A DNA stretch of 37,656 bases from Lachnospiraceae bacterium. GTDB taxonomy: Bacteria; Bacillota_A; Clostridia; Lachnospirales; Lachnospiraceae. Location: the NCBI GenBank assembly GCA_009774465.1, contig VSNT01000021.1, forward strand, positions 1-37,656, read 5' to 3'. A program made the translations under genes and the position numbers. Shown piece by piece: positions 16,365 to 25,693 of the stretch; the first letter of the stretch is position 1; each line of letters begins with the position of its first letter. A model generated the notes under the pieces. That model had not been told where the DNA came from, did no database searches, and saw nothing but the letters and a program-made list of their open reading frames with translations.

Positions 16365-16691
16365 CTAATCATTTATCTGTTCATATCCATCCGCCACGGT
16401 ACTATTGACTGCAACAAAAACCGGAACTGCACCAATCATCTCTGTAGATGAACTGACTGTTTTCCCACTTCCGCTGTTAAATGGTATCACCACATCAGTA
16501 TCCGGAATTATGTACCCCCAATTTCCTTCCTGATTCTGTGCAATTTTGGCTCCACTCATATTTTTCATAAACGCATCAGCCAGTTTTGCATTTGTCACAT
16601 ACTCTTCCGGCACACTCGTAAGGTAATCCCCCTTCGCCTGAAATTTTCCCATGCACCAGTCTTTTACCGCTTTTAAAATTTCCCTGCTCAT
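16365..16691 (-). CDS. Small phage tail-fibre-associated protein
   Basis: A 108-residue protein whose centre (FQAKGDYLTSVPEEYVTNAKL) resembles the repeated linker motif found near the C-terminus of many phage tail fibres. No enzymatic motif is visible. The start overlaps the stop of the large fibre gene (ATGA), so it is translationally coupled to it. It is probably a split-off fibre segment or fibre accessory protein. Confidence 0.65.
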   Translation of the reverse strand: MSREILKAVKDWCMGKFQAKGDYLTSVPEEYVTNAKLADAFMKNMSGAKIAQNQEGNWGYIIPDTDVVIPFNSGSGKTVSSSTEMIGAVPVFVAVNSTVADGYEQIND

Positions 16692-17962
16692 GCCTCTACT
16701 ACCTCCTCGTCTGCTTCATTTAATATTTCCAAAGCTTCTTCGTATGTCATGCCACCTGTACCACCAGAACCACCTGCCAGCCCCAATTGCGCCGAAGTTA
16801 GGTTGCCCTGCAGCGTAATATTATTAATGGAAGGTTTGTTTGTAAGAAGATTATAATTACTGGTACCTCCTGATGGGACGCCGGGAACAGTTCCGCTTCC
16901 GCCAACATATGAAAGCACAGTTCCAAGTTTAAATGCCTGAAAATGGAGATTCCCACTTACATCAAGGTTACCCTCTAATTTTTTTAATTTACCATCAATC
17001 CTTTCATAAACAAATGGCCATATGGAAAGCCTTATGTCATTCGCAGAAGGCCTGCCATTAATTGTCATTAGATTAAGCGAACCCATATATAAAATAGTTT
17101 CACTGTTTTCATAATATACAGGTGAAAGCGGCACTGCCTGCTGTGCGCCAAAATACTGGCCAATTGCAAAATTTACCAATAAATATCCCTCCAACTCCTT
17201 TTTATAATCGTTTTCATGCTGTGCTTGAAGAAGAGTCCCATTTTTGTCTTTCAGCGTATATAAATAATATGAATAGCCCCCAAAGGAATCTATTACTGAT
17301 GATAACGGAATACTGGCAACTTCTGTATATGTCCCATATGGAATCTTCTTACCAAATCTAAAACTATTCTGATCTGAACACACCCAGCTTCCGATCTGAT
17401 CCAGCGCTTCCAGCTTTTTTGCATTTACATTGACTGCAGAGGCCACGTTTCCCAACAGCTCATTCATGCCATCTATCTGCTCCTGCAGTTCCATGATGTT
17501 TCCAATTGTAGCAAATACAGAATTGTCAACCTCAAGCGTCACATTTTCTGTATTGCTTACTGTAGTGACCAGCTGGATATAAGCCCCTGATACCGTAATA
17601 CCTCCAAAGGCCGGCATAAAGCAGCTTCCTGATGTTTCCACCGCCGCTGCATATAAAACCTCTTCTCCTTCTCCGCCTCTGGCATATAAGGCAATCGTTT
17701 TCATATAGTATCCTTCTGTCAGTTCCGTATTGGTAAAGACCGCCTCCACCTTTACGGAAATATCATTGGTTCTGGATACCTTGGATACGCTGCTTGTCTG
17801 CCGGATTTCTGCAAGCTCCTCAAGGTTTCCCAGCTCTTCCAGTTCATATTCCCTGTCAGAAGAGCAAACCTTTGTAAATACAACTTTTTCTCCTCCAGAA
17901 AGCATTCTGGCAATCAGCGTCCGCCCGTTTTCCGTTGTAATCAGTTTTGAAAAAACAGCCAT
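16688..17962 (-). CDS. Phage tail fibre protein, DUF3751/tail-collar type N-terminus
   Basis: A 424-residue fibre. The N-terminal 150 residues match the tail-collar fibre module that anchors fibres to the baseplate (MAVFSKLITTENGRTLIARM, YYMKTIALYARG). A coiled-coil stretch follows at about 155-190 (IMELQEQIDGMNELLG), then a variable body, then a C-terminal linker with NYNLLTNKPSINNITLQGN, a motif recurrent in clostridial fibres, and a Gly-rich tail. It follows the XkdU-like gene and should carry host-recognition domains, probably with the two small proteins encoded next. Confidence 0.85.
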   Translation of the reverse strand: MAVFSKLITTENGRTLIARMLSGGEKVVFTKVCSSDREYELEELGNLEELAEIRQTSSVSKVSRTNDISVKVEAVFTNTELTEGYYMKTIALYARGGEGEEVLYAAAVETSGSCFMPAFGGITVSGAYIQLVTTVSNTENVTLEVDNSVFATIGNIMELQEQIDGMNELLGNVASAVNVNAKKLEALDQIGSWVCSDQNSFRFGKKIPYGTYTEVASIPLSSVIDSFGGYSYYLYTLKDKNGTLLQAQHENDYKKELEGYLLVNFAIGQYFGAQQAVPLSPVYYENSETILYMGSLNLMTINGRPSANDIRLSIWPFVYERIDGKLKKLEGNLDVSGNLHFQAFKLGTVLSYVGGSGTVPGVPSGGTSNYNLLTNKPSINNITLQGNLTSAQLGLAGGSGGTGGMTYEEALEILNEADEEVVEA

Positions 17963-17976
17963 TTCTCTCTTCCTTT

Positions 17977-18621
17977 CTATTCTCCTGCTTCATCTGTAAT
18001 ATTTATCTGCTCCCTGTGGCCAAACCCACCGGCTGCATGGCAAGTTCCATCCATCTTATAAACTTCCACCTCTGTGGTAATTCCTCCGTCAGCAATTCCA
18101 ATCTGTTCTACAAAGCATATGGTTCCTGCTGTGTATATGCTGCCGGATGGCCGGCATGGCACTTTGTTGATGGATACCACCAACATATTGCAGGGCATCA
18201 TTTCCTGAATCAGCCGGTCAAGCTCATCTGCCTGGCCGGTCCACTCCAAATGCGTGGTAATATCTATCTTATAGTTGAAAAAATCTTTTGTTACTGTAAA
18301 GTCACTGTCTCCGCAGATTACTGCCAGCCTTTCCAGAAATGCCCGCAAAGTATAGGGGATTTTATTAAACCACCGGATCTGCACCCTTCTGCGCCTGCTC
18401 TCAAGCGTGTCCGTTCCTGATGGCGTTATGTTCAAAATACTCTCAAACCGGGATATGCCGGCTTCATCTGCTGTTTCTATAAATTCATTTTTCAGCACTC
18501 TGTCAGCGCCATTCCATACAAGCACAAATTCTGGATTTTCTGCTTCCAGCGTCGCCCTGTTTTCTTTAAATTCCTGTAAAAAAGGGGGCAGATAGGAAAG
18601 CAGGTCTACTTCTCTGTTCAT
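17977..18621 (-). CDS. xkdU: Baseplate wedge protein, XkdU/YmfQ (DUF2313) family
   Basis: A 214-residue protein with the YmfQ-type start (DLLSYLPPFLQEFKE) and the typical block GTDTLESRRRRVQIRWF around residues 68-85. In Mu-like and PBSX-like phages this protein (gp48-type) completes the baseplate wedge next to the gpJ-like protein, whose gene overlaps its start by four bases here. No oddity is seen. Confidence 0.9.
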   Translation of the reverse strand: MNREVDLLSYLPPFLQEFKENRATLEAENPEFVLVWNGADRVLKNEFIETADEAGISRFESILNITPSGTDTLESRRRRVQIRWFNKIPYTLRAFLERLAVICGDSDFTVTKDFFNYKIDITTHLEWTGQADELDRLIQEMMPCNMLVVSINKVPCRPSGSIYTAGTICFVEQIGIADGGITTEVEVYKMDGTCHAAGGFGHREQINITDEAGE

Positions 18622-19817
18622 TCGGAAACACCCCCAAACACAGGCACTTCATAGGCTCCAAGAATATAATTTTCGGCCTGTCCGTTTAACGTAGTATCCT
18701 CCACATCTATAATCCCTCTGATGCCAAGTATTCTTGTTTCAATCTGGCTGATTCTTATGACCAAAGCTGCTGTGTCTGCCCACTCCCTTCTGAGCTCTGA
18801 TAAATAGCCTGTAACTGAATTTTCTATCTGTTTTCCAAGTTTTTCCCAATTACAGCCCTGTTCAAATGTTACCTTTGTTCTTACCTCTATCTGTACACCC
18901 TGCGCACTTTGAACCAGCACCACATGCCCAATCGGTGCAAGCCCATATCCTTCCCCTGCATAGGTTTCAGGATCTATGGTTTTCTGGACAGTTTCAATCA
19001 GCTCCGGGCTGGCAACATCATATTCAGAGTCAAGAATCGTTAAAAGTACGCTTCCGCCTGTTGTCAGCTTCTTTTCCCTGGCTGCGGTATATACTGTATG
19101 CAGCCATTGCCTAACCTTATCAGGCAGAGATGCTTCTATGCCCTCGAACCATTCCTCTACCTCCCTTGAAGGAATCATATCGGCCGGACGAAGATCACCG
19201 TTCCATACCCTTGTCACCTTAGTGCAGCCCACCCCGGGGATCGCGTTTGTTTTCTCCAGATAGTCCCTGACATTTCCGCCAAAAGCTCTTGAATCAAAAG
19301 AAGAGAAATATCTCTGCCTGAGCGCTTCCGTCCCCTCCTCATCTTCTCCCGGAATCAGCACTTCCGTAAGCTCCGCAGATTCCAGCCTTCTTATATATTC
19401 AATGGGCGTCATGGTGCCAAGATAACGGTTCCCCTCTTCCCCTTCCGTCTCGCACTGCACCTTATATACTCCATCAGACAGCTTTTCCGTGACAATATAA
19501 TTGATTTTGCCAATATTAAAGCGCCTGCCCATCACATCCAAATCTTCCGGAACAAATTCCCCCTTTAAAATGGCATGGGTGGCGCTGTATGGCGTAATTC
19601 CTCTTTCCCTGCACCGCAGAATCAAATACTCCCTTGTGGCCGTATCTCCATAAGCTTCCTGGACAATGGAATCCAGTGCAATATACAGATTTTTAAGCTC
19701 AATTGCGGTAGGCGAATGGGTATCCCAGATCACTGATCCTTCCCTTTTATCAAATTTGCCAGACACCCGTCCAAGCATCCGTTCTAAAAGCCGCTCATAT
19801 GTGATTTCTTCAAACAT
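18618..19817 (-). CDS. xkdT: Baseplate J-like protein, XkdT family
   Basis: A 399-residue baseplate protein of the gpJ/gp47 family. The N-terminal helical start (YERLLERMLGRV, then KREGSVIWD) and the central IPGVGCTKVTRVWNGDL with the later TVYTAAREKKLTTGG follow the family pattern. It forms the wedge that links the tail hub to the fibres. Its start overlaps the stop of the XkdS-like gene (single-base overlap) and its stop overlaps xkdU, typical of tightly packed tail genes. Confidence 0.92.
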   Translation of the reverse strand: MFEEITYERLLERMLGRVSGKFDKREGSVIWDTHSPTAIELKNLYIALDSIVQEAYGDTATREYLILRCRERGITPYSATHAILKGEFVPEDLDVMGRRFNIGKINYIVTEKLSDGVYKVQCETEGEEGNRYLGTMTPIEYIRRLESAELTEVLIPGEDEEGTEALRQRYFSSFDSRAFGGNVRDYLEKTNAIPGVGCTKVTRVWNGDLRPADMIPSREVEEWFEGIEASLPDKVRQWLHTVYTAAREKKLTTGGSVLLTILDSEYDVASPELIETVQKTIDPETYAGEGYGLAPIGHVVLVQSAQGVQIEVRTKVTFEQGCNWEKLGKQIENSVTGYLSELRREWADTAALVIRISQIETRILGIRGIIDVEDTTLNGQAENYILGAYEVPVFGGVSE

Positions 19818-20221
19818 CAGATCTTCACCTCCTTATCTGCTTCAAAGTCGCCTACAGTCGTATGCACCACAAAATAGGCATGTACTGTTCCTCTTTTTGA
19901 TGTATCAAACTTAAAATCCCCCACCTCCTCTATTCTGTCATCCCACAGCAGTGCTTCTCTGATACGCCTTTCCAGTTCAGGACATACAAAAGAAACCGGC
20001 TCTCCAAACAAATCCTCAAGCTCAATTCCATAGTTCCAGGAATAAATCAGATACCGGTACCGCTGGGTAGACAGGATTTTATACACTGCCTGCTTCATTG
20101 CTTCGATACCATCTACATGCCCCCTGATCAATCCGCTGTCAGGACTCATTTCATAGGTATAGGTTGGCTGCTTTTCTACAACAAAATCTCTTCCCGGAAG
20201 AATTGTATTTCCAGGTATCAT
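19817..20221 (-). CDS. xkdS: XkdS-like protein (DUF2634), baseplate component
   Basis: A 134-residue protein of the DUF2634/gp25-like lysozyme-fold group. The motifs are QAVYKILSTQRYRYLIYSWNYG, ELEDLFGEP and ALLWDDRIEEV, as in XkdS. It belongs to the baseplate at the sheath start. It overlaps its upstream neighbour by four bases and its downstream one by one. Confidence 0.9.
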   Translation of the reverse strand: MIPGNTILPGRDFVVEKQPTYTYEMSPDSGLIRGHVDGIEAMKQAVYKILSTQRYRYLIYSWNYGIELEDLFGEPVSFVCPELERRIREALLWDDRIEEVGDFKFDTSKRGTVHAYFVVHTTVGDFEADKEVKI

Positions 20222-20673
20222 CCGATTCTGTCCAGCACCAGATATTTCTGGCCGCCCTTATTCTGAATCAGAATCACTTTGTCACCGGCTGCCAACCCGT
20301 TATGAACGGTGACTTTCATCCTTTTCTTAATCTTATGGGCATGGGATAGATCACTGTTTCCCACATTTCCCGAAAAACCATGCGTATGCGGCGGTTCCCC
20401 TGCTTCTCCTATTTCAAAAGAAAAACTGTGGGAATGCTCCCCCAGTGCATCTTCCGTAATAGTGTCAACTGACACCTCCGTTTCAAAATCTGTCACGTTT
20501 CTGGATAAAACAAGCTGGGATTTCCCCAGCTTCATTTTCTGCTCCACATCAATCACCAGCGGCTCTGTGCTCTTCACTTGTCCAAAGAAAAAATTCATTG
20601 GCTTGGAAGCGTCCACCGCCTCCAGCGCCGACTTCTTGATTAATTTCAGTAATTCTGCTGCATCAGGCAACAA
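20218..20673 (-). CDS. xkdR: XkdR-like protein (DUF2577)
   Basis: A 151-residue protein of the DUF2577 family, with KLIKKSALEAVDASKP at the start, EQKMKLGKSQLVLSRNVT in the middle and GDKVILIQNKGGQKYLVLDRI at the end. It belongs to the tail hub or baseplate set of PBSX-like phages. The start lies inside the end of the xkdQ-like gene (11-base overlap). Confidence 0.9.
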   Translation of the reverse strand: MLPDAAELLKLIKKSALEAVDASKPMNFFFGQVKSTEPLVIDVEQKMKLGKSQLVLSRNVTDFETEVSVDTITEDALGEHSHSFSFEIGEAGEPPHTHGFSGNVGNSDLSHAHKIKKRMKVTVHNGLAAGDKVILIQNKGGQKYLVLDRIG

Positions 20674-21649
20674 ACTCGCCTCCTCTCAATGTCAAATCCA
20701 TAAAGTGTTCGCCATTTTTAAAGGTATGTTTCACTTTTTCCACAAGCATAAAATTTTCCACCTTCTTATCCCCTAAATCAAGATTGACCACCAGCATGCT
20801 TCCGGCTCTCACCCTTACATCCCCGAATGCGTTTGTAATCCGCAGGTTTCTGGTTTTCTTATCATATAAAGAAAGCAGGGCTTCCGCTTTGGCTTCCCCG
20901 TTTTCCCCTTCTGAAACTGTATCGCAGTACTGTAAAACGCCCCACTTATTTATGTTTGCACCATCTTGGATAATACCATAAATCTGTCTTTTTCCTGATT
21001 CTGCATCCTCCTTATACAATTTGATCTTGTTATAGGTGCTGTTATCAATAGATGAAGTATACTCAAAATTTTCTCCGGTACCTTCATCAATCATCAGATA
21101 CGTGCCATTTTCATTCTGCACATACATATCCGCTATGTTTTTTACGGTAAGGCTTCCAAAATCATCATAGAGCACATACATCTGCCTGGTGTTCACCAGC
21201 GTAATATCCAGTGCATTTTGTATGATATCAAACAGGGAAGTATCCATTTCTGACCGGTCGGCTATCACATAGCCGGTATCTGCAATTTCTCCGGCATTCA
21301 GTGCAAAATCCGCCGCAATCATTTTGATCAGCTCTGATGCAGTCTGATTTTCATATACATAAGTGTCCTTGTTTTTCAGATACCTGAGCTGGTCATAAGC
21401 TGTAACGGAAATCCTGTTTTCCTTATCCCTCTTCTGGGTAAACACAAACCCAAAGAAAACCTTTGCCCCATCCACCCGAAGCTGTACTGCCGAGCCTTCC
21501 GAAAAATTAAGGATACCATCAGCCAGTACCTTAAAGGTCAGCCTGCCCGGTACGCCCCAGCGTTCCGTTGACCATTCAATTCCATCCTCCACGGCCGGAA
21601 TATAAATTTCGTTACCGCTTTCCCCTGCTATAAAAAGTTCTGTTTTCAT
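20663..21649 (-). CDS. xkdQ: XkdQ-like tail hub protein
   Basis: A 328-residue hub protein related to the gpD/gp27 late-control family. It begins with a beta-rich domain (GIEWSTERWGVPGRLTFKVL), then ENRISVTAYDQLRYLKNKD, a short helical ASELIKMIAADF, and the final GDVRVRAGSMLVVNLDLGDK. It lies between the LysM gene and xkdR, as in PBSX. It should form the central hub at the end of the tail tube. Confidence 0.9.
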   Translation of the reverse strand: MKTELFIAGESGNEIYIPAVEDGIEWSTERWGVPGRLTFKVLADGILNFSEGSAVQLRVDGAKVFFGFVFTQKRDKENRISVTAYDQLRYLKNKDTYVYENQTASELIKMIAADFALNAGEIADTGYVIADRSEMDTSLFDIIQNALDITLVNTRQMYVLYDDFGSLTVKNIADMYVQNENGTYLMIDEGTGENFEYTSSIDNSTYNKIKLYKEDAESGKRQIYGIIQDGANINKWGVLQYCDTVSEGENGEAKAEALLSLYDKKTRNLRITNAFGDVRVRAGSMLVVNLDLGDKKVENFMLVEKVKHTFKNGEHFMDLTLRGGEFVA

Positions 21650-21658
21650 GCCGCCTCC

Positions 21659-22366
21659 TTACACTCCGGGCAGCCTTATGACCTGTCCTGCTCTTAGATC
21701 ATAAGGCCCTCCCTTAATGGTATCCCGGTTATTTTCATAGATCAGCGTATACTTTGAACCATCCCCGTACATTTCCTTGGCAATTCCAAAGATGGTGTCG
21801 CCGGGTTTGACCGTATAGCTTCTGACCTTATTTGTTGCAGGTGCGCTTTCCTGCGACCTTGTCAGCTCCACGCTTACGGTATACGTACTGGAAGTGTCTG
21901 CCGGGGCACCTGTCACCGCTCCTTTTACTGACACGCTTTTTGTTCCATATTCCCTGTATTGTTTCAGCTTGATTTTCACTGACAGATCAAAGCCATCTTC
22001 CGCATCCTCTGTAATCCGGTAATCCTCCATAGACACCTTGATGTTGGTTCCATATAATGGAGAGCCATCCGGCATTTTTCTTGTTACAATAAACTGAAAA
22101 GGACGCTGTCCGGATTTCAGCCTTTCAAAATATTCCAGATACCAGGAAGCGCTGCGGAAGCCGGAAGGATATACCGCAAATGGATATTCCACCTGCGGTA
22201 TCATACATTCAAACTCTATTTCTGTCAGCCCTGCTGCCTTGAGCAGGTTCACCTGCCCTTCATTGATTAATTTGACAGTCTTGTTTTCATTCCTGATACT
22301 GACCTGCAGCCTGCCCGGCGCAACGGGCAAAAGGCATCTGTCCAGGTAAAAATCATACCCTGCCAT
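21659..22366 (-). CDS. xkdP: XkdP-like LysM tail protein
   Basis: A 235-residue protein with a body like the gpU/P-type tail component (FRSASWYLEYFERLKSGQRP, FQFIVTRKMPDGSP) and a C-terminal LysM domain at about 180-233 (YTVKPGDTIFGIAKEMYGDG, ending RAGQVIRLP). The LysM likely lets the tail tip grip peptidoglycan during injection. It begins 1 bp after the tape-measure stop. Confidence 0.92.
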   Translation of the reverse strand: MAGYDFYLDRCLLPVAPGRLQVSIRNENKTVKLINEGQVNLLKAAGLTEIEFECMIPQVEYPFAVYPSGFRSASWYLEYFERLKSGQRPFQFIVTRKMPDGSPLYGTNIKVSMEDYRITEDAEDGFDLSVKIKLKQYREYGTKSVSVKGAVTGAPADTSSTYTVSVELTRSQESAPATNKVRSYTVKPGDTIFGIAKEMYGDGSKYTLIYENNRDTIKGGPYDLRAGQVIRLPGV

Positions 22367-22367
22367 G

Positions 22368-24992
22368 TTAATGCACCCCTTCCGTAATAATATCCGCCGC
22401 TTCGCTTACTGCATCCGTAAGACCGATAATCACGCCATCCAAGTCCATACTGCCGGAAACATTGTTATTGTTCGTCTGTTCAATTGTGATCGCTGCTGTT
22501 GTAAACCTGTTGATTGCCTCCTGCTCTGCAATATCCCGCATAAATTTCAAATCCTCTTCCGATATCTCAAGACCATCTTTTATATCATCCGTGTTGTCTG
22601 AAATATCTGACAGATAACTGCTGTAATCAAAATCTCCAAACTGGTTCATGTCTGGAATGCCGGCGCCTCCGCCAATTCTTTCTCCAAATTCTGCTCCCTT
22701 ATTCCATGCATCTTCATAATTAATTCCCTGAATATAATGATCCTGGGCATTTCTCTTTTCCATGACGACCTTTCCTTCGCCAAATTTATCTGTTACCCAG
22801 TTGTCAAGGTCCGTACGCCATCCGGCTATTGATTCAGCAAAGCTGGAGCCAAAAAGCATGTCTATCGCAGACGCCAGTCCCTGGAGCCCAGCAAGGGCAA
22901 GGTCAATGAAATCAACAAAGGCCCTGGCTGCTGCTCCAAATGGATCAGTAAATACATTAGCAAAAAAGTTTGCAAACAAGGCTATGTAATTCCATAAAGC
23001 CGCAAGATTATCTTGAATAAAATTAAATACAGATATAAACAAATTTCCTATAAAGGCTCCTGCTACCGCGAAGGCTCCACATACTTTCTGAACCACTGTA
23101 GTAGACTCATCACCAAATTTATTCATTGACACAATTACAGCAGTAATTACTACAATCAATGCTACTATCAGCATAATGATCCACATGATAGGGCAGGCAT
23201 ACATGGCCGCGTTCAATCCCATCTGTGCCGCAATCTGTTTCGCAACTTCTTTATTTAATCTCCCTGTTACCGCTGCCTGCAGCATCATAGCTGCCGCCTG
23301 CGCCATATGAAGTCCATAATTAATTTTTTCTATTACTTTTACAGCCATTTGCCATCCGTAGTATATTGCAAGCGCAGACGCTGCTCCCAATATAATAGGC
23401 CCAAGAATCCCCCAGCTATCTGTAATAATATCAGCAACATTTATCATCAATTCAAATACATTTATAATTACATTCGCTAATATCACAAGGGCCTGCACTA
23501 AATAATCTACCATTTCCTGAAACTCCTGGCTGTTTGCCACTTCATTCAGTCTGGTAAACACCGGATCAAAGGCCATAATCAGCTGATTTTGGATAGACTG
23601 GCCAATCTGTTCAAAGGTTTTCGGCATACTCGCAAATTTGGCATTCGTCTCATCAGCCGCCGCAAACATGGCATTCTTTACTATATCTGCGGTAATCTGG
23701 CCTTCTGACGCCAATTCCCTTATCTGTCCAATAGGGATATTCATGTAACTTGCTATAGACTGAATAATCGTAGGCGCCTGCTCAAAAATACTGTTTAACT
23801 CATCTCCCCGGAGCACACCGGAAGCAAGGGCCTGTGTCAGCTGCAGGGTAGCATTCTGAATTTCAGTGGTAGAAGCTCCCGCAAGAATAAACTGCTTATT
23901 TAGCTGTTCTGAAAAGGCTACTACTTCCTCTGTAGAATTAAAAGCATCCTTTGCAAGATTACCCAGCTTTGCAACTGAATTCATCATGCCCATGTAGGAA
24001 CCTCTTGACCTTTCCGCAGCTATAAAAACAAGATCCTGCAATTCTCTGGTGGTTCTTATCCCGTCATTCATCATATCAAGCTTTGCCCGGGAAGACGCAA
24101 GTTGATCTGATATATCTATCACCTTTTGCAGGCTCTGTATGCTGATATATGTCGCAATCATCCTTTTTATGGTCTGTGAAAGACTGTCAGCCTGTCTTTC
24201 CCCTTGGGCAACTTTTCCATTAAATTCTTCCTGCGCATCTATATTGTCTCTGATACAGCGTTCTATATCTGCAATTGTTCCTGAAAGATTAAGATACTCT
24301 CTATTAGCTCCTTCCACATCCATACTGGCAACAGCCTGATTTAGCATTTGCTGTGAACGTATAGCCAGGTTCATTTGATTTCTCAACCGCTCCATTCCTG
24401 CGTTCGCAGCATTGGTTCCGATATTAACCGGATTCTGCTCTATTTTTTCCATCTGGGCCTTTATCGCTTCAATTCTTGAAGCTATCTGGGTTAAATCCTG
24501 TTGAACATCCTGAGAAAATATATTGGCATTTTCCGCATGTTGTATAATTGCTGCTTGAGAATCTGCAAGCTGATTCATCATTTGATTTGCATTTTGAATC
24601 TCCTGGGTAAACCGTTCTATTCCTGTTCCTGTAAACACGGGCAGTTCATCTGTCTGCCATTCCATAGGAACCTTAATCGGATCACTGGGCAAATCCTGTT
24701 CCCTGAAAAAAGGTTCCACAGGGATATTTCCTTTAGATATCTGCTGCTCACCTATATTCCTTCCTGCCTGTTCTGCTCCCTGCATGGCTTCCTGCATCTG
24801 ACGGGCTGCCAGCGTAGCACGGTCAATTTCATCTTTTGCCCCTTCAAGGCTTACTGTATCAAATTCTGCTCCTACAGCCTCGCGCATATCGTACATGGCA
24901 GAAATGCTTAAATTAACTGCGTGGATCATTCCATAAACTACTGTACTGAATTTATCCTGCAATTCAATGCTTGTCATAATAGACGACGCCAT
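22368..24992 (-). CDS. xkdO: Phage tail tape measure protein
   Basis: An 874-residue protein. Coiled-coil segments fill about 85-280. The TIGR02675-type tape-measure domain is at about 300-480 (RSRGSYMGMMNSVAKLGN, QLTQALASGVLRGDELNS). Hydrophobic helices follow near 495-640 (VILANVIINVFELMINVAD, then IMWIIMLIVALIVVITAVIV). It sets tail length and later helps DNA cross the membrane. The length would suit a tail of roughly 120-130 nm by the usual rule of 1.5 angstrom per residue, which is inference. The GGAGG site overlaps the end of the frameshifted chaperone reading. Confidence 0.93.
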   Translation of the reverse strand: MASSIMTSIELQDKFSTVVYGMIHAVNLSISAMYDMREAVGAEFDTVSLEGAKDEIDRATLAARQMQEAMQGAEQAGRNIGEQQISKGNIPVEPFFREQDLPSDPIKVPMEWQTDELPVFTGTGIERFTQEIQNANQMMNQLADSQAAIIQHAENANIFSQDVQQDLTQIASRIEAIKAQMEKIEQNPVNIGTNAANAGMERLRNQMNLAIRSQQMLNQAVASMDVEGANREYLNLSGTIADIERCIRDNIDAQEEFNGKVAQGERQADSLSQTIKRMIATYISIQSLQKVIDISDQLASSRAKLDMMNDGIRTTRELQDLVFIAAERSRGSYMGMMNSVAKLGNLAKDAFNSTEEVVAFSEQLNKQFILAGASTTEIQNATLQLTQALASGVLRGDELNSIFEQAPTIIQSIASYMNIPIGQIRELASEGQITADIVKNAMFAAADETNAKFASMPKTFEQIGQSIQNQLIMAFDPVFTRLNEVANSQEFQEMVDYLVQALVILANVIINVFELMINVADIITDSWGILGPIILGAASALAIYYGWQMAVKVIEKINYGLHMAQAAAMMLQAAVTGRLNKEVAKQIAAQMGLNAAMYACPIMWIIMLIVALIVVITAVIVSMNKFGDESTTVVQKVCGAFAVAGAFIGNLFISVFNFIQDNLAALWNYIALFANFFANVFTDPFGAAARAFVDFIDLALAGLQGLASAIDMLFGSSFAESIAGWRTDLDNWVTDKFGEGKVVMEKRNAQDHYIQGINYEDAWNKGAEFGERIGGGAGIPDMNQFGDFDYSSYLSDISDNTDDIKDGLEISEEDLKFMRDIAEQEAINRFTTAAITIEQTNNNNVSGSMDLDGVIIGLTDAVSEAADIITEGVH

Positions 24993-24999
24993 AAATTTT

Positions 25000-25619
25000 T
25001 CACCTCCTTCCTGCTTTCAGGCTTTCTATCCTCTGTCGTTCCTTTTTATCGTTTTTACACTTGATTTCAATTGCCGCTATTACAAACGCTTTTTCCTGTT
25101 CCTCCATTTCAAGAAACGCAGACGGAAGAATATGAAGCTTTAAGAGGGCATAATAGGCAAAATTTGATTCCCATTCGCCCTCCTCTATCAGTTTTTTGCC
25201 TCATCCACCTTATCACTAAAGGAAATATCAAATCCCTGGAACTTCTGCACATATGACATAAGTTCACTGTATTCTCCCGGATCATCCACCAGAGCCAGAA
25301 GAAGATCCTCCGGAGTCTGCACCCCATAAGAATCCTGAAGCTCTGCATCATACAAATCAGGATAAACTACAGAAGCAGCTATCATTTTTTTGATATAGTC
25401 ACTGGATTTAAACTTTTGACGATAAATTCCGGGCTTTCCTGTGACCTGCACTTCCTTCATACAGCTTTCCCTCAGCTCTTCATTTTCCTTTGAGGAAATA
25501 TGCCTGAACTCCCAAAGCAAAGGCTTTCCGCTTTCATCACAGAGGGAATTTGTAGCCGCATATTTTTCATTTTCTTTTACAACTTTGTTGGCTTTCATAA
25601 ATTTTGCAAATTTTGACAT
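25000..25619 (-). CDS. Tail assembly chaperone gpGT-like fusion made by -1 frameshift
   Basis: The chaperone frame ends GAG GCA AAA AAC TGA. The heptamer A-AAA-AAC at 25197-25191 is a textbook -1 slippery site. A -1 slip continues through an open frame of about 63 codons (LIEEGEWESNFAYYALLKLH...) to a TGA at 25002-25000, 7 bp before the tape-measure start. The same G/GT arrangement is known in lambda and most long-tailed phages, where a small fraction of ribosomes shift. The extension has the usual T-domain look: hydrophobic-helical, then a lysine/arginine-rich end. Confidence 0.88.
25188..25619 (-). CDS. xkdN: Tail assembly chaperone, XkdN/gpG-like (unshifted product)
   Basis: A 143-residue protein (MSKFAKFMKANKVVKENEKY start; GTPEDLLLALVDDPGEY-like middle; ending in KVDEAKN). 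An upstream in-frame ATG at 25643 overlaps the terminator tail; the start at 25619 has AAGGAG nine bases upstream and is preferred. It should coat the tape measure during tail assembly together with its frameshifted form. It is separated from the tube gene by the moron at 25694-26263. Confidence 0.88.
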   Translation of the reverse strand: MSKFAKFMKANKVVKENEKYAATNSLCDESGKPLLWEFRHISSKENEELRESCMKEVQVTGKPGIYRQKFKSSDYIKKMIAASVVYPDLYDAELQDSYGVQTPEDLLLALVDDPGEYSELMSYVQKFQGFDISFSDKVDEAKN

Positions 25620-25645
25620 ACTTATTTTCTCCTTTTTCTGCATAC

Positions 25646-25676
25646 AAAAAGAACTGACCTCTCGCCAGCTCTTTTT
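25646..25676. terminator. Intrinsic terminator after the moron gene
   Basis: On the minus strand a 13-bp stem AAAAAGAGCTGGC / GTCAGTTCTTTTT (two G-T pairs) with loop GAGAG, ending in a T-run. It lies 17 bp after the stop of the gene at 25694-26263 and just before the chaperone gene. The near symmetry makes it usable from both sides. Confidence 0.82.
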
Positions 25677-25693
25677 ATAAATTTTATTATTTG

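Noticed and set aside
15549..17962. Diversity-generating retroelement variable region in the fibre genes
   Set aside because: No template repeat, reverse transcriptase or C-type lectin-like variable end visible in the window.
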